DNA of 64,000 bases, taken from Pseudofulvibacter geojedonensis (GTDB lineage: Bacteria; Bacteroidota; Bacteroidia; Flavobacteriales; Flavobacteriaceae). The notes under the pieces were generated by a model. The model was not told where the DNA came from. It searched no databases and worked only from the letters and a program-made list of their open reading frames with translations. The stretch lies in contig NZ_JBHTJM010000008.1 of assembly GCF_042675745.1 (NCBI RefSeq), positions 62,001-126,000 of the forward strand, in the 5' to 3' direction. Position 1 is the first letter of the stretch, and the number at the start of each line of letters is the position of its first letter. The translations under genes and the position numbers were made by a program. This document shows positions 35,300-44,466 of this stretch, piece after piece.

Positions 35300-37231
35300 A
35301 TGAATTTTTCTATTAGAATTCAAGAATATAAAATCTTTTTTTACCGCTTGTTATTGGTTTATTTGTTTTATACACTAGCCAGAGTATTATTCTTTATTTA
35401 CAATGCAGATTTTTTAGGGGTAGATCAAGTATACGATTTTTTAAATATTTGCTACAGAGGGCTAGCCTTTGATACCACTGCAATTTTATATGTTAATGCA
35501 CTATTTATAGTGTTAAGTGTTTTTCCTTTTTTTATAAATACCAAAAAAGGATACCAGAAGGTGGTATTTTGGGTATATTTTGTTACAAACTTTATTGCTT
35601 ATGCAACCAATTTTGTAGATTTTGTTTATTATAAGTTTACGTATACAAGATTAACTACGGCTGGTTTAGAAACAGTAGAAAATGAACAAAATAAAGTAGG
35701 GTTGTTTTTTACTTTTTTAGGAGATTATTGGCATGTTTTTTTATTATTTTTTATCTGTGCCTATATATGGGTAAAACTGTATAAAAGGAAGTCTTTGTAT
35801 GAAATGTCATACTCTAATTTATGGACTTACGGAATATCTTCTATATTGATATTTGGTATTATAGGAGTTTTAGTTGTTGGAGGAATTAGAGGTGATTTTA
35901 AACATAGTACTAGACCCATAACTTTAGTAGATGCTAGTAGACATGTAAAGAAGGTATCTCATGCCGATATGGTGCTAAATACACCATTTTCTATTATTAG
36001 AACCATCAATAAAAATTACTTTAAAAAGAGTAATGATATACCAGAAAGCGTTATCAAAGAAGCTTTTAATCCTATTAAGTATTATCCTAGAGAAGTAACA
36101 GAAAAACCTAATGTAGTAGTATTGATAATAGAAAGTTTTGCTAGGGAATATATAGGTAGCTTCAACAAACATAAAAACATACCTAATTATGAAGGGTATA
36201 CACCCTTTGTAGATTCTTTGGCTCAGCACAGTTTAATTTTTCCTAATGGATTTGCTAACGGAAGAAAATCAATACATGCTATGTCTTCTATATTGGCAGG
36301 AGTGCCTTCTTTTAAGGTAGCTTTTACATCGTCTCCTTATTCAAATCAAGAAACACAATCGATGGTTTCTACATTTAAAGAAATGGGATATGACACTTCC
36401 TTTTTTCATGGGGCACCTAATGGGTCTATGGGATTTTTAGGTTATAGCAACATTCTTGGGTTCGATCGTTATTATGGAATGAATGAATATGATAATGATG
36501 AGGATTTTGACGGATTATGGGGGATATGGGATAAGCCTTTTTTTCAGTATATGAATTCGGAACTGTCTAAAAAGAAAGAACCTTTTATGGCTACGTTAAT
36601 TTCGTTATCATCTCATTCTCCATATAAAGTGCCTAAAGAATATAAAGGGAAATTCCCAAAAGGGAATAGGCCTATTCATAAATGTGTAGGTTATACAGAT
36701 GAAGCTCTGAAAGAGTTTTTTGAGGCTGCTTCTAAAGAAGATTGGTATGATAATACTATTTTTGTTATAACTGCAGACCACTGTAATCAAACTCATTTTA
36801 AAGAGTACGAAAAAATGGTAAATTGGTATGCAGTACCTATTTTATTTTATTCTCCAAACGGTAAGTACAAAGGAGAAAATTTAGACTTAGCTCAGCAAAT
36901 AGACATATATCCTACTTTAATGGATATGGTTGGTTATAATAAACCTTTTAGGAGTTGGGGAAGAAGCTTAGTAAGTGATACGATTCAGAAACCATATGCT
37001 ATGACTAGTAATGGAACAACTTTTCATTTTCAGAGTGATAGTTTGATTTATGTAATGGATGAAAACAGAAAAAGAGTTGGGTTTTATCAACCAGATGATT
37101 ACGGTTTGACTAATAAATTAAAGGGAGAACCAACTCAAAAGATGAAACAAGTAGAATTAAAAGCAAAAGGATTTGTTCAGGATTATATGAATAGAATTAT
37201 TGACAGAAAGTTGAATACAATAGACGAATAA
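35300..37231 (+). CDS. LTA-synthase-like membrane sulfatase/phosphotransferase
   Basis: 643 residues. Five membrane helices in the first 200, then a sulfatase-type alkaline phosphatase fold: NVVVLIIESFARE (metal loop), FANGRKSIHAMSSILAGVPS (position of the nucleophile, here Ser rather than Thr), FFHGAPNGSMGFLGYSNILG, and VITADHCNQTH. This is the architecture of LtaS/OpgB-type enzymes that move phosphoglycerol or phosphoethanolamine groups. Gram-negative relatives modify periplasmic glycans or lipids. Followed after 5 bases by a phosphatase gene. Confidence 0.88.
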   Translation: MNFSIRIQEYKIFFYRLLLVYLFYTLARVLFFIYNADFLGVDQVYDFLNICYRGLAFDTTAILYVNALFIVLSVFPFFINTKKGYQKVVFWVYFVTNFIAYATNFVDFVYYKFTYTRLTTAGLETVENEQNKVGLFFTFLGDYWHVFLLFFICAYIWVKLYKRKSLYEMSYSNLWTYGISSILIFGIIGVLVVGGIRGDFKHSTRPITLVDASRHVKKVSHADMVLNTPFSIIRTINKNYFKKSNDIPESVIKEAFNPIKYYPREVTEKPNVVVLIIESFAREYIGSFNKHKNIPNYEGYTPFVDSLAQHSLIFPNGFANGRKSIHAMSSILAGVPSFKVAFTSSPYSNQETQSMVSTFKEMGYDTSFFHGAPNGSMGFLGYSNILGFDRYYGMNEYDNDEDFDGLWGIWDKPFFQYMNSELSKKKEPFMATLISLSSHSPYKVPKEYKGKFPKGNRPIHKCVGYTDEALKEFFEAASKEDWYDNTIFVITADHCNQTHFKEYEKMVNWYAVPILFYSPNGKYKGENLDLAQQIDIYPTLMDMVGYNKPFRSWGRSLVSDTIQKPYAMTSNGTTFHFQSDSLIYVMDENRKRVGFYQPDDYGLTNKLKGEPTQKMKQVELKAKGFVQDYMNRIIDRKLNTIDE

Positions 37232-37236
37232 AATAT

Positions 37237-37812
37237 ATGAAAATTTTAAAGAGAGTTATAGCTGTAGGTTTATTATTAGGACTGATTTTTGGCGGGAAGT
37301 ATTTTTATAAAAGAAATTTAAATCATAATTTAGAAGAAATTACCGAGAATAAAGTATATAAGTCCGGGGTTATACCGCCAGATGAAATAGCTGATTATAT
37401 AAAAGAGTATAATATAAAAACAGTTATAGACTTAAGACACGGAGGTGTTGGAGATAAGTTAAACCCTGAAGCTTATGCAGATATTAAAGCTGAAAAGGAA
37501 GTTGTAGAGGCTATAGAAGGAGTAAATTATGTTAATATACCTTCTGTGCAAATACCTACTGAAGAAAATTTACAAGATTTTTTTACAGTTTTAGATAAAC
37601 CAGAATCATATCCTGTGTTAATGCACTGTTACCATGGAACAGGAAGGGCTATGATCTATTCTGCTATTTATAGAATAGAATATGAAGGTATGGATAAGAC
37701 AGAAGCGAGAAGTAAAACTAGACCGTTCTTTAGTTTACCATTTAGTTCTTTTGCAGAAGATAAACCTAAAGGTAAATATTTAGAAGAGTACAAGAAAAGA
37801 TCAAATAAATAA
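37237..37812 (+). CDS. Dual-specificity/tyrosine phosphatase-like protein
   Basis: 191 residues. An N-terminal hydrophobic helix (AVGLLLGLIFGGKYFY) anchors it, so the catalytic part faces the periplasm. TVIDLRHGG and HCYHGTGRA (H130, C131, R137) make the HC-X5-R signature of Cys-dependent phosphatases. Co-transcribed with the LTA-synthase-like gene; a periplasmic lipid or glycan phosphate is a more natural substrate than a protein (inference). Confidence 0.85.
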   Translation: MKILKRVIAVGLLLGLIFGGKYFYKRNLNHNLEEITENKVYKSGVIPPDEIADYIKEYNIKTVIDLRHGGVGDKLNPEAYADIKAEKEVVEAIEGVNYVNIPSVQIPTEENLQDFFTVLDKPESYPVLMHCYHGTGRAMIYSAIYRIEYEGMDKTEARSKTRPFFSLPFSSFAEDKPKGKYLEEYKKRSNK

Positions 37813-37840
37813 AAAGAGGAGGTTTAAACCTCCTCTTTTT
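37811..37840. terminator. Bidirectional terminator
   Basis: A perfect 30-bp palindrome with GAGGAGGTTT/AAACCTCCTC core and A/T flanks between the convergent phosphatase and tpx genes. Confidence 0.9.
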
Positions 37841-37843
37841 ATT

Positions 37844-38341
37844 TTATAAAGCTTCAAAAGCAGCTTTGTAATTTGGCTCATCTACAATTTCAGGAACCTG
37901 TTCGGTATGTGTTATGATTCCATTTTCATCTATAACTATAATAACTCTAGAATGAAGCCCTTCTAGTGGTCCGTCAATAAAATCTAAACCATAAGCTTTT
38001 CCAAAGCTATTATCTCTAAAGTCAGATAAATTAATAACATTGTCTAAACCTTCTGCACCACAAAAACGTGCTTGGGCAAATGGTAAGTCTCTTGAAATAC
38101 ACAATACTTTTACATCTTGTATTTCATTTAGATCTTTATTAAATTGTCTTACAGATTGTGCGCAAGTACCTGTATCTATACTTGGGAAAATATTTAAAAC
38201 AACTGCTTGTCCTTTGTAATCAGATAACGATGCAGTAGATAAATCTGTTTTAACCAGCGTAAAATCTGGAGCTGTACTTCCTACTGCTGGTAAAGAACCA
38301 GAAGTGTTTATTGGGTTTCCTTTTAAGGTAACTGTTGCCAT
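37844..38341 (-). CDS. tpx: Thiol peroxidase Tpx
   Basis: 165 residues. SIDTGTCAQSVR with peroxidatic Cys60 and RFCGAEG with resolving Cys94, the Tpx pair; DFIDGPLEGLHSRVIIVID follows as in the family. Reduces hydroperoxides using thioredoxin. Neighbour of another peroxiredoxin on the same strand but with a terminator between them. Confidence 0.95.
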   Translation of the reverse strand: MATVTLKGNPINTSGSLPAVGSTAPDFTLVKTDLSTASLSDYKGQAVVLNIFPSIDTGTCAQSVRQFNKDLNEIQDVKVLCISRDLPFAQARFCGAEGLDNVINLSDFRDNSFGKAYGLDFIDGPLEGLHSRVIIVIDENGIITHTEQVPEIVDEPNYKAAFEAL

Positions 38342-38403
38342 AATATCAATTGGTTTTAGTTTTTAGTAGATTAAAACTACAAATATTTTCTTTTAACTCG
38401 TAA

Positions 38404-38431
38404 AAAAAGCTACCAGAAAAAGGTAGCTTTT
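38404..38431 (-). terminator. Terminator after peroxiredoxin gene
   Basis: Minus strand: AAGCTACC / GGTAGCTT stem followed by a T run, 26 bases after the peroxiredoxin stop. Confidence 0.8.
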
Positions 38432-38456
38432 AAATTATGTTTAAGGTATATGAGTC

Positions 38457-39089
38457 TTAGTTTTGAGCTAAATACTCAGCAGTTGCAGCATGGTTAGCTT
38501 GCATACCATCTTTACCTTTGCTCCAGTTTGCTGGGCAAACCTCTCCGTTAGCTTCAAAGAATTGTAAAGCATCTACCATACGAATAGCTTCATCAACATT
38601 TCTTCCTAATGGTAAATCGTTCACTAATTGGTGACGTACAACTCCTTCTTTGTCGATTAAGAATAAACCTCTGTAAGCAATTAACTCACCTTCAGCTACC
38701 ATTAACCCTTCTTCGTTGTAAAACATATCTCCAGCTAAAACATCGTAGTTAGCAGCAATAGTTTTGTTAGTATCTGCAACTAATGGGTAGGTAATACCTT
38801 TAATACCTCCGTTAGCTTTGTCTACTTGTAACCATCCAAAGTGAGATTGTTCAGTATCTGTAGAAACACCAACTACAGCAACGTTTCTAGATTCGAACTC
38901 AGCTAATTTATTTTGAAAAGCGTGTAATTCTGTTGGACAAACAAAAGTAAAATCTTTAGGGTAGAAGAATAAAATTACATCTTTCTTACCTAAGTATTGA
39001 TCTAATGAAAAGTTTTCAGCAAATTGATTACCGTTTACTACTGCTTGTGCACTAAAATGAGGTGCTTTTTTACCTACTAATACAGCCAT
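38457..39089 (-). CDS. 2-Cys peroxiredoxin (AhpC/Prx1 type)
   Basis: 210 residues. FFYPKDFTFVCPTE holds peroxidatic Cys51 and GEVCPANW holds resolving Cys185, the typical 2-Cys arrangement, with a C-terminal tail that wraps over the partner. Reduces hydrogen peroxide and alkyl hydroperoxides; no ahpF is adjacent, so thioredoxin is the likely reductant. Confidence 0.95.
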   Translation of the reverse strand: MAVLVGKKAPHFSAQAVVNGNQFAENFSLDQYLGKKDVILFFYPKDFTFVCPTELHAFQNKLAEFESRNVAVVGVSTDTEQSHFGWLQVDKANGGIKGITYPLVADTNKTIAANYDVLAGDMFYNEEGLMVAEGELIAYRGLFLIDKEGVVRHQLVNDLPLGRNVDEAIRMVDALQFFEANGEVCPANWSKGKDGMQANHAATAEYLAQN

Positions 39090-39128
39090 TTTTATGATTG
39101 TTTTAAATGATTATTAAAAATATTGGTG

Positions 39129-39136
39129 CAAATATA
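39129..39136 (-). promoter_or_regulatory. -7 box of peroxiredoxin gene
   Basis: TATATTTG on the minus strand, 39 bases before the ATG. Confidence 0.6.
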
Positions 39137-39193
39137 CACATCAAAAACAGCTTATATGTAAAGTTTAATTTAATTTTTCTATAGGATAATAGA

Positions 39194-40666
39194 TTAATCT
39201 AATTTACCTTGAATTTGTCTAATTTTCAATCCTAGAGCAGCAAATAAAAGTGTAGTAAACGGACTTAACCAGTTGAAGATAGCGAAAAAGAAATAATCGG
39301 TTACACTAACACCCAGAACTCCCGATTGGTAAGCTCCACAAGTATTCCAAGGAATCAATACAGAAGTAACAGTACCAGAATCTTCTAATGTTCTACTTAA
39401 ATTTTCTGGAGCTAACCCTTTGTCTTCGTAAGCTTTTTTAAACATTTTTCCAGGTATTACTAAAGCTAAATATTGGTCTGAAGCAATAGTGTTTAGTCCT
39501 AGACAACTAATTACTGTAGTAGCAAATAAACCGAATACAGAATCTGCTAACTTTAATAAGGATTTGGTTATTCTAGATAAAGCTCCAATGCCATCCATAA
39601 CTCCTCCAAAAACCATTGCTGAAATAATTAAATATATGGTCCAAAGCATTCCATTCATTCCACCAGAACTAAATAATTCATTTAATTTTTCGTTATCTGT
39701 TACAATAGCTGTATCTGTTAAAATAGAATTAACAATAGCACTAAAGTTGGAATCTGATAATTGAGATAAAACATCAGATTGGAATATAACTGAGAATACT
39801 GCAGCTAGAACAACACCAGTTCCAAGAGCTATTAATGGCTTTGTTTTAGCTAAAATCATACCAACAACCACTAAAGGAACAACAAACAACCACGGAGTGA
39901 TATTAAAAGTAGTATCGATAGTACTTAATAAATTGCTTATATCTGCATTACCAGTGGTGTCTATTGTGGCACTCATAATACTAAAAGCAATTAATGTAAC
40001 AATAATAGTAGGTACAGTGGTGAAAGCCATGTATTTTATATGAGTAAATAAATCGGTTCCAGCCATAGCGGGAGCTAAGTTAGTTGTATCACTTAAAGGC
40101 GACATTTTATCTCCAAAATAAGCTCCAGAAATTACAGCACCAGCAATCATTCCTGTAGGTATACCTAGTGCAGACCCAATTCCAATTAAAGCAATACCAA
40201 CAGTTGCAGAGGTTGTCCAAGAACTACCAGTTGCAATAGATATAATTGCAGCAATTATAACTGAAGCGGGTAAAAATATAGCTGGACTCAACACCTGTAA
40301 GCCATAATATACCATTGCTGGTATAATTCCACTAATTAACCAAGTACCTGCCAAAGCACCTACTAAAAATAAAATCATGATAGGAATAAAAACACTTTTT
40401 AAGTTCTCCCAAACTTCCATTATCATCGTTTGAAAAGAAACTTTGTTTTTTAAACCAACAATAGCAGTTACCCCACCAGCAATTAATAAAATAAATTGAT
40501 TAGAATAGTCACCAAGCCAAGCACCATCCTTAACAAAAATGTTGTAAGCAAGCATTGCCATTAAAATAACGACAGGTATTAAGGCTTCCCATATATTGAG
40601 TTCTTTGTTGCTTATTATTTTTTGCTCTTCAATATCTATTTCTGAAAGGTTTTTTTGGTCTTGCAT
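39194..40666 (-). CDS. nhaC: Na+/H+ antiporter, NhaC family
   Basis: 490 residues with about 11-12 membrane helices. SGAYFGDKMSPLSDTTNLAP is the NhaC family hallmark, with ATGSSWTTSATVGIALIGIG before it and CLGLNTIASDQYLALVIPG and PWNTCGAYQSGVLGVS after it. Exchanges Na+ for H+ (some relatives exchange malate/lactate or tyrosine-linked substrates), fitting a marine organism. Single gene. Confidence 0.93.
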   Translation of the reverse strand: MQDQKNLSEIDIEEQKIISNKELNIWEALIPVVILMAMLAYNIFVKDGAWLGDYSNQFILLIAGGVTAIVGLKNKVSFQTMIMEVWENLKSVFIPIMILFLVGALAGTWLISGIIPAMVYYGLQVLSPAIFLPASVIIAAIISIATGSSWTTSATVGIALIGIGSALGIPTGMIAGAVISGAYFGDKMSPLSDTTNLAPAMAGTDLFTHIKYMAFTTVPTIIVTLIAFSIMSATIDTTGNADISNLLSTIDTTFNITPWLFVVPLVVVGMILAKTKPLIALGTGVVLAAVFSVIFQSDVLSQLSDSNFSAIVNSILTDTAIVTDNEKLNELFSSGGMNGMLWTIYLIISAMVFGGVMDGIGALSRITKSLLKLADSVFGLFATTVISCLGLNTIASDQYLALVIPGKMFKKAYEDKGLAPENLSRTLEDSGTVTSVLIPWNTCGAYQSGVLGVSVTDYFFFAIFNWLSPFTTLLFAALGLKIRQIQGKLD

Positions 40667-40720
40667 TTTGCTGCTTTTTTAAAAGCTGTAATGTTACGAT
40701 TTTAATGGCTTTTGTGCAAG

Positions 40721-40749
40721 AAAAAACCGTATAGCTATTGGCTATACGG
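40721..40749 (-). terminator. Terminator of OsmC/Met operon
   Basis: Minus strand: CCGTATAGC / GCTATACGG stem with 5-base loop, then TTTTTT, 27 bases after the OsmC stop. Confidence 0.85.
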
Positions 40750-40775
40750 CTATAAATTATACGAGTATATGATTT

Positions 40776-41312
40776 CTAACTAGCTAACTTACCAATCATT
40801 TTAACTTCATTTTTAAAGGTATTAAAATTAGGGGAGTGTTTTTGTACTCGTTCTAGTAAAGAGTTATACTGCTCTTGAGTTCCGTTTCCTTCTACATTAA
40901 AAATGAACTTTAATTCAGGAAATCCTACGTCTGAATCTTCGTTTAATCCTAAAAAACCTTTTAAGTCTAGTTCACCATCTATCTCTAATTGTAATTTGTC
41001 TATTTTAATATCCATTGCGGTAGCTCCAGCCATAAATGTTACGGCCATACAGCCTGCTAAACCTCCTAACATGTATTCAGCTGGGTTTGGGGCGCAGTTT
41101 ACGCCTAGAAACTGAGTAGGTTCATCAATAGTAAAACTAAAATCTCTAATAAGTTTATGCTCGCCAAAAACCATATTTTTGGTGCTTACTTGAGTTTTAG
41201 TTCCGCTTTCCCAGTTTAAAGTTACACCATATGTGGCTCTACTTTGTATATCATCTTGTTTTACTTCGTTGGCATATTCACTTAATCCAGCCATGTTTAT
41301 ATTATTCAGCAT
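40776..41312 (-). CDS. OsmC-family protein
   Basis: 178 residues. PNPAEYMLGGLAGCMAVTFM carries the first redox Cys (C88) of OsmC/Ohr proteins, but the second Cys site reads KHSPNF (Ser160 instead of Cys), so a normal disulfide-based peroxidase cycle seems impossible. An extra Cys73 lies nearby and might substitute. A start at 41294 (MAGLSEY) is equally possible; the first ATG overlaps the PLP-enzyme gene by 11 bases. It ends the operon that contains a sulfur-amino-acid enzyme. Confidence 0.85.
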   Translation of the reverse strand: MLNNINMAGLSEYANEVKQDDIQSRATYGVTLNWESGTKTQVSTKNMVFGEHKLIRDFSFTIDEPTQFLGVNCAPNPAEYMLGGLAGCMAVTFMAGATAMDIKIDKLQLEIDGELDLKGFLGLNEDSDVGFPELKFIFNVEGNGTQEQYNSLLERVQKHSPNFNTFKNEVKMIGKLAS

Positions 41313-42618
41313 AACTTAATTCTTTTTTAAAAACGTTAGTAATAGCTTGTTTAAAATCATTTTTTAAATCATTAATATCTTCAACACCAACGGATAATCG
41401 AATTAAACCGTCGTTAATTCCAATTGCTTTTTGTTGCTCTTTGGTTAAAGATGCTTGAGAAGTATTGTAAGGTAAAGAAATAAGACTCTCTACACCTCCT
41501 AAACTGGTAGCCTCTTTTGGTAGTTTTAAGAAAGATAATAGTTTGTGAGCGTTTTCATCACCACCTTCTATTTCAAAACTAATCATACCAGAGTACTTTT
41601 CTTTCATTTGATCTTGCGCTAATGTGTGTTGTTCGTGAGAAGCTAAACCAGGATAGTAAACACGTTTAATTTTTGAGTGATTTTCTAAATAATTAGCCAA
41701 CTCAATAGCGTTACTATTATGAGTTCTCATGCGTAAAGCAAAAGTTTTTAAACTTCTTTCTAATAAAAAGCAAGCGTGCGGATCTAAAGATCCACCGTTT
41801 TTAAGCATTTGGGGCCAAATTCTATCTACTAGTTTTCTAGATCCAGAAACGGTTCCTCCAATAAGGTCTGAATGACCATTTAAATATTTAGTAGCAGAAT
41901 TAACCACTAAATCTACACCTAAATCTAGCATCTTAACATTGTAAGGAGTTAAAAAAGTATTGTCTATAATAACTCTTAAATTGTACTTTTTACCTAAAGC
42001 TACTAACTCTTTAATAGGTGTTATTTTAAGTAACGGATTGGTTAAAGCTTCAAAGTACAAAACCTTGGTGTTTTCTTGTATGGCTGCTTCTATTTCTTTT
42101 ATGTTGGTTGGAGAGGTAAAAGTTACGCTCATACCATATCGGTCTAAATCTTCATATAAAAAGTTATAAGTTCCCCCGTAAATATCTCTTGAAGAAACTA
42201 TATGGCTACCTTTATCTAATATAGCTAGTAAAGTAGAAGATATTGCTGCCATTCCAGATGAAAATACAATAGAGCTTTCTGCATTTTCGAGCGAAGAAAT
42301 TTTTTCTTGTACACTCCATTGAGATGGATTTCCATATCGAGTATAAATCATTTCATCTCGACCTCGACCTTCTTCAATAGCCTCATATGAAGACTCATTT
42401 AAATAAAAAGTTGAGCACTGGTAAATAGGTGTTCCTAAAGCACCAGTTTGTGGGTCGTCGTACTGACCAGCATGAACAGATTTAGTAGCATCTCCAAAAT
42501 TGGAATATCTTTTATTTTGAAGCTTAGGGCCAGATTCACGTTTCCTTTGTAAGTCATTTAGCCAAATAGATCCATCTGTTCTTTTGTGCTCTATATCTTG
42601 ATAACTTTTTTTCATCAT
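41302..42618 (-). CDS. Cys/Met-metabolism PLP-dependent enzyme (trans-sulfuration family)
   Basis: 438 residues. The first 40 are an extra N-terminal stretch; the core has SVHAGQYDDPQTGALGTPIY, YTRYGNPSQWSVQEKI, SSGMAAISS and the PLP Lys244 in NSATKYLNGHSDLIGG. Family members are cystathionine gamma-synthase, cystathionine lyases, methionine gamma-lyase and O-acylhomoserine sulfhydrylase; which one cannot be settled by eye. Between a flavin monooxygenase-like gene (14 bases) and OsmC (overlap). Confidence 0.88.
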   Translation of the reverse strand: MMKKSYQDIEHKRTDGSIWLNDLQRKRESGPKLQNKRYSNFGDATKSVHAGQYDDPQTGALGTPIYQCSTFYLNESSYEAIEEGRGRDEMIYTRYGNPSQWSVQEKISSLENAESSIVFSSGMAAISSTLLAILDKGSHIVSSRDIYGGTYNFLYEDLDRYGMSVTFTSPTNIKEIEAAIQENTKVLYFEALTNPLLKITPIKELVALGKKYNLRVIIDNTFLTPYNVKMLDLGVDLVVNSATKYLNGHSDLIGGTVSGSRKLVDRIWPQMLKNGGSLDPHACFLLERSLKTFALRMRTHNSNAIELANYLENHSKIKRVYYPGLASHEQHTLAQDQMKEKYSGMISFEIEGGDENAHKLLSFLKLPKEATSLGGVESLISLPYNTSQASLTKEQQKAIGINDGLIRLSVGVEDINDLKNDFKQAITNVFKKELSYAE

Positions 42619-42632
42619 CGAGTATATTTAAA

Positions 42633-43694
42633 TTAAACGGCTTGTAATTTTTTATCTTTCTTGTTAATGAATTTACTTAAGTATTCTGCATCTTTCTTTA
42701 CCCCACCTAGAGTTGCAGATCCTCTAGTGTATAGCCAAGGTAGCCCTATAAAGAATAAACCTTCTAAGTCTTCACTCACTCCTCTATAGTTTTTAGGGTA
42801 TTGTTTGTTGTCTAGTTTAATATCTTCAATCCAATTAAAATTGGGTTTAAAACCAGTAGCCCAAATAATATTTTTGATATTAGTTAACCTGTCTTTTTCA
42901 AATACGAGTACTTTTTTTTCGGCATCTAAAGTTCTACCTACACAAGTGACATTTTCTTTATTAAAAAGAGTTTTAACATCTGTTCCGATTACTGGCTGTG
43001 AATTGTTACTTAGTTTTTTGCCTAACCATGAATACTTGTTTGCAGTTAAAAAGCCTATTTTACTAAACCACCACCAAAGTGTTTTTCCTAGGAATTCTTG
43101 AGGTAGCGTACCAATATTTGTATTTCCAGAAAAGTATACTTTACGGTTAGTCTTAGATATTTCATCTAATATTTGAACACCTGAATCTCCAGCTCCTACA
43201 ACTAAAGTGTCTCCTTCTTGTAGTTGATTAGGGTTTTTGTAATGTTCACTATGAATCTGAATGATATCTGAATCAATATTTTTATGACATGCTGGGGTAA
43301 ATGGTGTGTGAAAAGGACCGGTGGCAATAATTACATTTCTAGAGGTGTATCTTTGTGTGTCACTTTTTATTATAAAGACATCATCTTCTTTTTTTAACGA
43401 GTGTACTTTTTGATTAAAAGCGATTGGTATATCGAATTCCTTTACATATGCTTTTAAATAATCTGCAACTTCATATTTATTAGCATAATGTCCTTTTTTA
43501 CTGGGGAATTTCATTCCTGGAAGATTATTGAACTCAGAAGGAGTGAAGAGTTTTAAAGAGTCCCAACGCTTTAGCCATGGAGCTCCAACCTCCTTATTAG
43601 CATCTACAACAATAAAGTTTTTTTGCTGTTTTTTTAAGTAGTATGCCATTGCTAAACCAGCTTGTCCAGCTCCTATAATGATATAATCTTTCAT
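42633..43694 (-). CDS. FAD-dependent monooxygenase-like oxidoreductase (CzcO/FMO type)
   Basis: 353 residues. N-terminal FAD site IIGAGQAGLAMAYYL, FMO-like GAPWLKRWDSLKLFTPSEFN, a second nucleotide site VVGAGDSGVQILDEI, and the late IIWATGFKPNFNWIED motif of flavin monooxygenases and related proteins. Could oxygenate a sulfur or nitrogen compound; the neighbour suggests a sulfur substrate (inference). First gene of the operon 43694-40776. Confidence 0.85.
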   Translation of the reverse strand: MKDYIIIGAGQAGLAMAYYLKKQQKNFIVVDANKEVGAPWLKRWDSLKLFTPSEFNNLPGMKFPSKKGHYANKYEVADYLKAYVKEFDIPIAFNQKVHSLKKEDDVFIIKSDTQRYTSRNVIIATGPFHTPFTPACHKNIDSDIIQIHSEHYKNPNQLQEGDTLVVGAGDSGVQILDEISKTNRKVYFSGNTNIGTLPQEFLGKTLWWWFSKIGFLTANKYSWLGKKLSNNSQPVIGTDVKTLFNKENVTCVGRTLDAEKKVLVFEKDRLTNIKNIIWATGFKPNFNWIEDIKLDNKQYPKNYRGVSEDLEGLFFIGLPWLYTRGSATLGGVKKDAEYLSKFINKKDKKLQAV

Positions 43695-43713
43695 GTAGTT
43701 TTTTTATATATAA

Positions 43714-43744
43714 CAAAGTTAGATAAGAGTTGAAATATTATCAA
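43714..43744 (-). promoter_or_regulatory. Promoter of FMO-Met-OsmC operon
   Basis: Minus strand: TTG (43742-43744), 20-base spacer, TAACTTTG (43714-43721), 19 bases before the ATG. Confidence 0.6.
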
Positions 43745-43807
43745 TACTAAGTGTATTATTTAGTTTTATTTTCTAATTATGTGTTATATTATAGATTTAT
43801 TTTTTGT

Positions 43808-43815
43808 TATATTTG
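43808..43815 (+). promoter_or_regulatory. -7 box of Lrp-family gene
   Basis: TATATTTG, 33 bases before the ATG at 43849, in the 154-bp spacer divergent from the operon. Confidence 0.5.
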
Positions 43816-43848
43816 ATTTGTTTTGGAATTGTTAGAAAATAAGTAAGG

Positions 43849-44307
43849 ATGAATTTTGATGAAATAGATAAAAAACTCTTAGGATTGCTTCAAAAAAATA
43901 GTAAGCAAACAAATAAACAGCTTTCTTTAGAGTTAAATCTTTCTGTAACAGCTGTTTATGAGCGTATAAAAAGATTGGAGAGAGAAGGGGTAATTAATAA
44001 ATATGTAGCGTTATTAAATGCTAAAAAAGTGTCAAAATCTTTTTTGGTGTTTTGCCATGTAAAACTAGGTAAGCATAACAAGGAGTTTGTAACTACTTTT
44101 GAAAAAGAAGTAGTGCAATTAAACGAAGTTTTAGAGTGTCATCATGTTTCTGGTGATTATGATTATATTCTAAAGATTCGAGTGAAGGGTATGGATGAGT
44201 ATAGAGATTTTATGCTAACTAAGTTAACCACTATCAAACACATTGGTAGTACCCAAAGTACTTTTGTTATTAGTGATATAAAGAAAACTACAGCAATAAC
44301 TGTTTAG
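43849..44307 (+). CDS. Lrp/AsnC-family transcriptional regulator
   Basis: 152 residues. N-terminal winged helix-turn-helix (LLGLLQKNSKQTNKQLSLEL, VTAVYERIKRLEREGVINKY) followed by a RAM domain (CHHVSGDYDYILKIRVKGMD). It responds to amino acids. Divergent from the FMO/PLP-enzyme/OsmC operon, so it probably controls that operon in response to a sulfur amino acid, as MdeR-type regulators do for methionine gamma-lyase (inference). Confidence 0.92.
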   Translation: MNFDEIDKKLLGLLQKNSKQTNKQLSLELNLSVTAVYERIKRLEREGVINKYVALLNAKKVSKSFLVFCHVKLGKHNKEFVTTFEKEVVQLNEVLECHHVSGDYDYILKIRVKGMDEYRDFMLTKLTTIKHIGSTQSTFVISDIKKTTAITV

Positions 44308-44427
44308 TTCTAATTGAAATTAAGTTCAAATTGTAGTGATTTATTTGATTTGTACTTTTTACAGGAACAAAATAGTTGTGAATTGTATTTGTGGGGGTAT
44401 TAGTTTCCCTATCTCACAAAACTTCGT

Positions 44428-44435
44428 TACTTTTG
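44428..44435 (+). promoter_or_regulatory. -7 box of lpdA
   Basis: TACTTTTG, 31 bases before the ATG at 44467. Confidence 0.55.
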
Positions 44436-44466
44436 TCCATCTTTTAAAAATTAAAATACACAGTTT

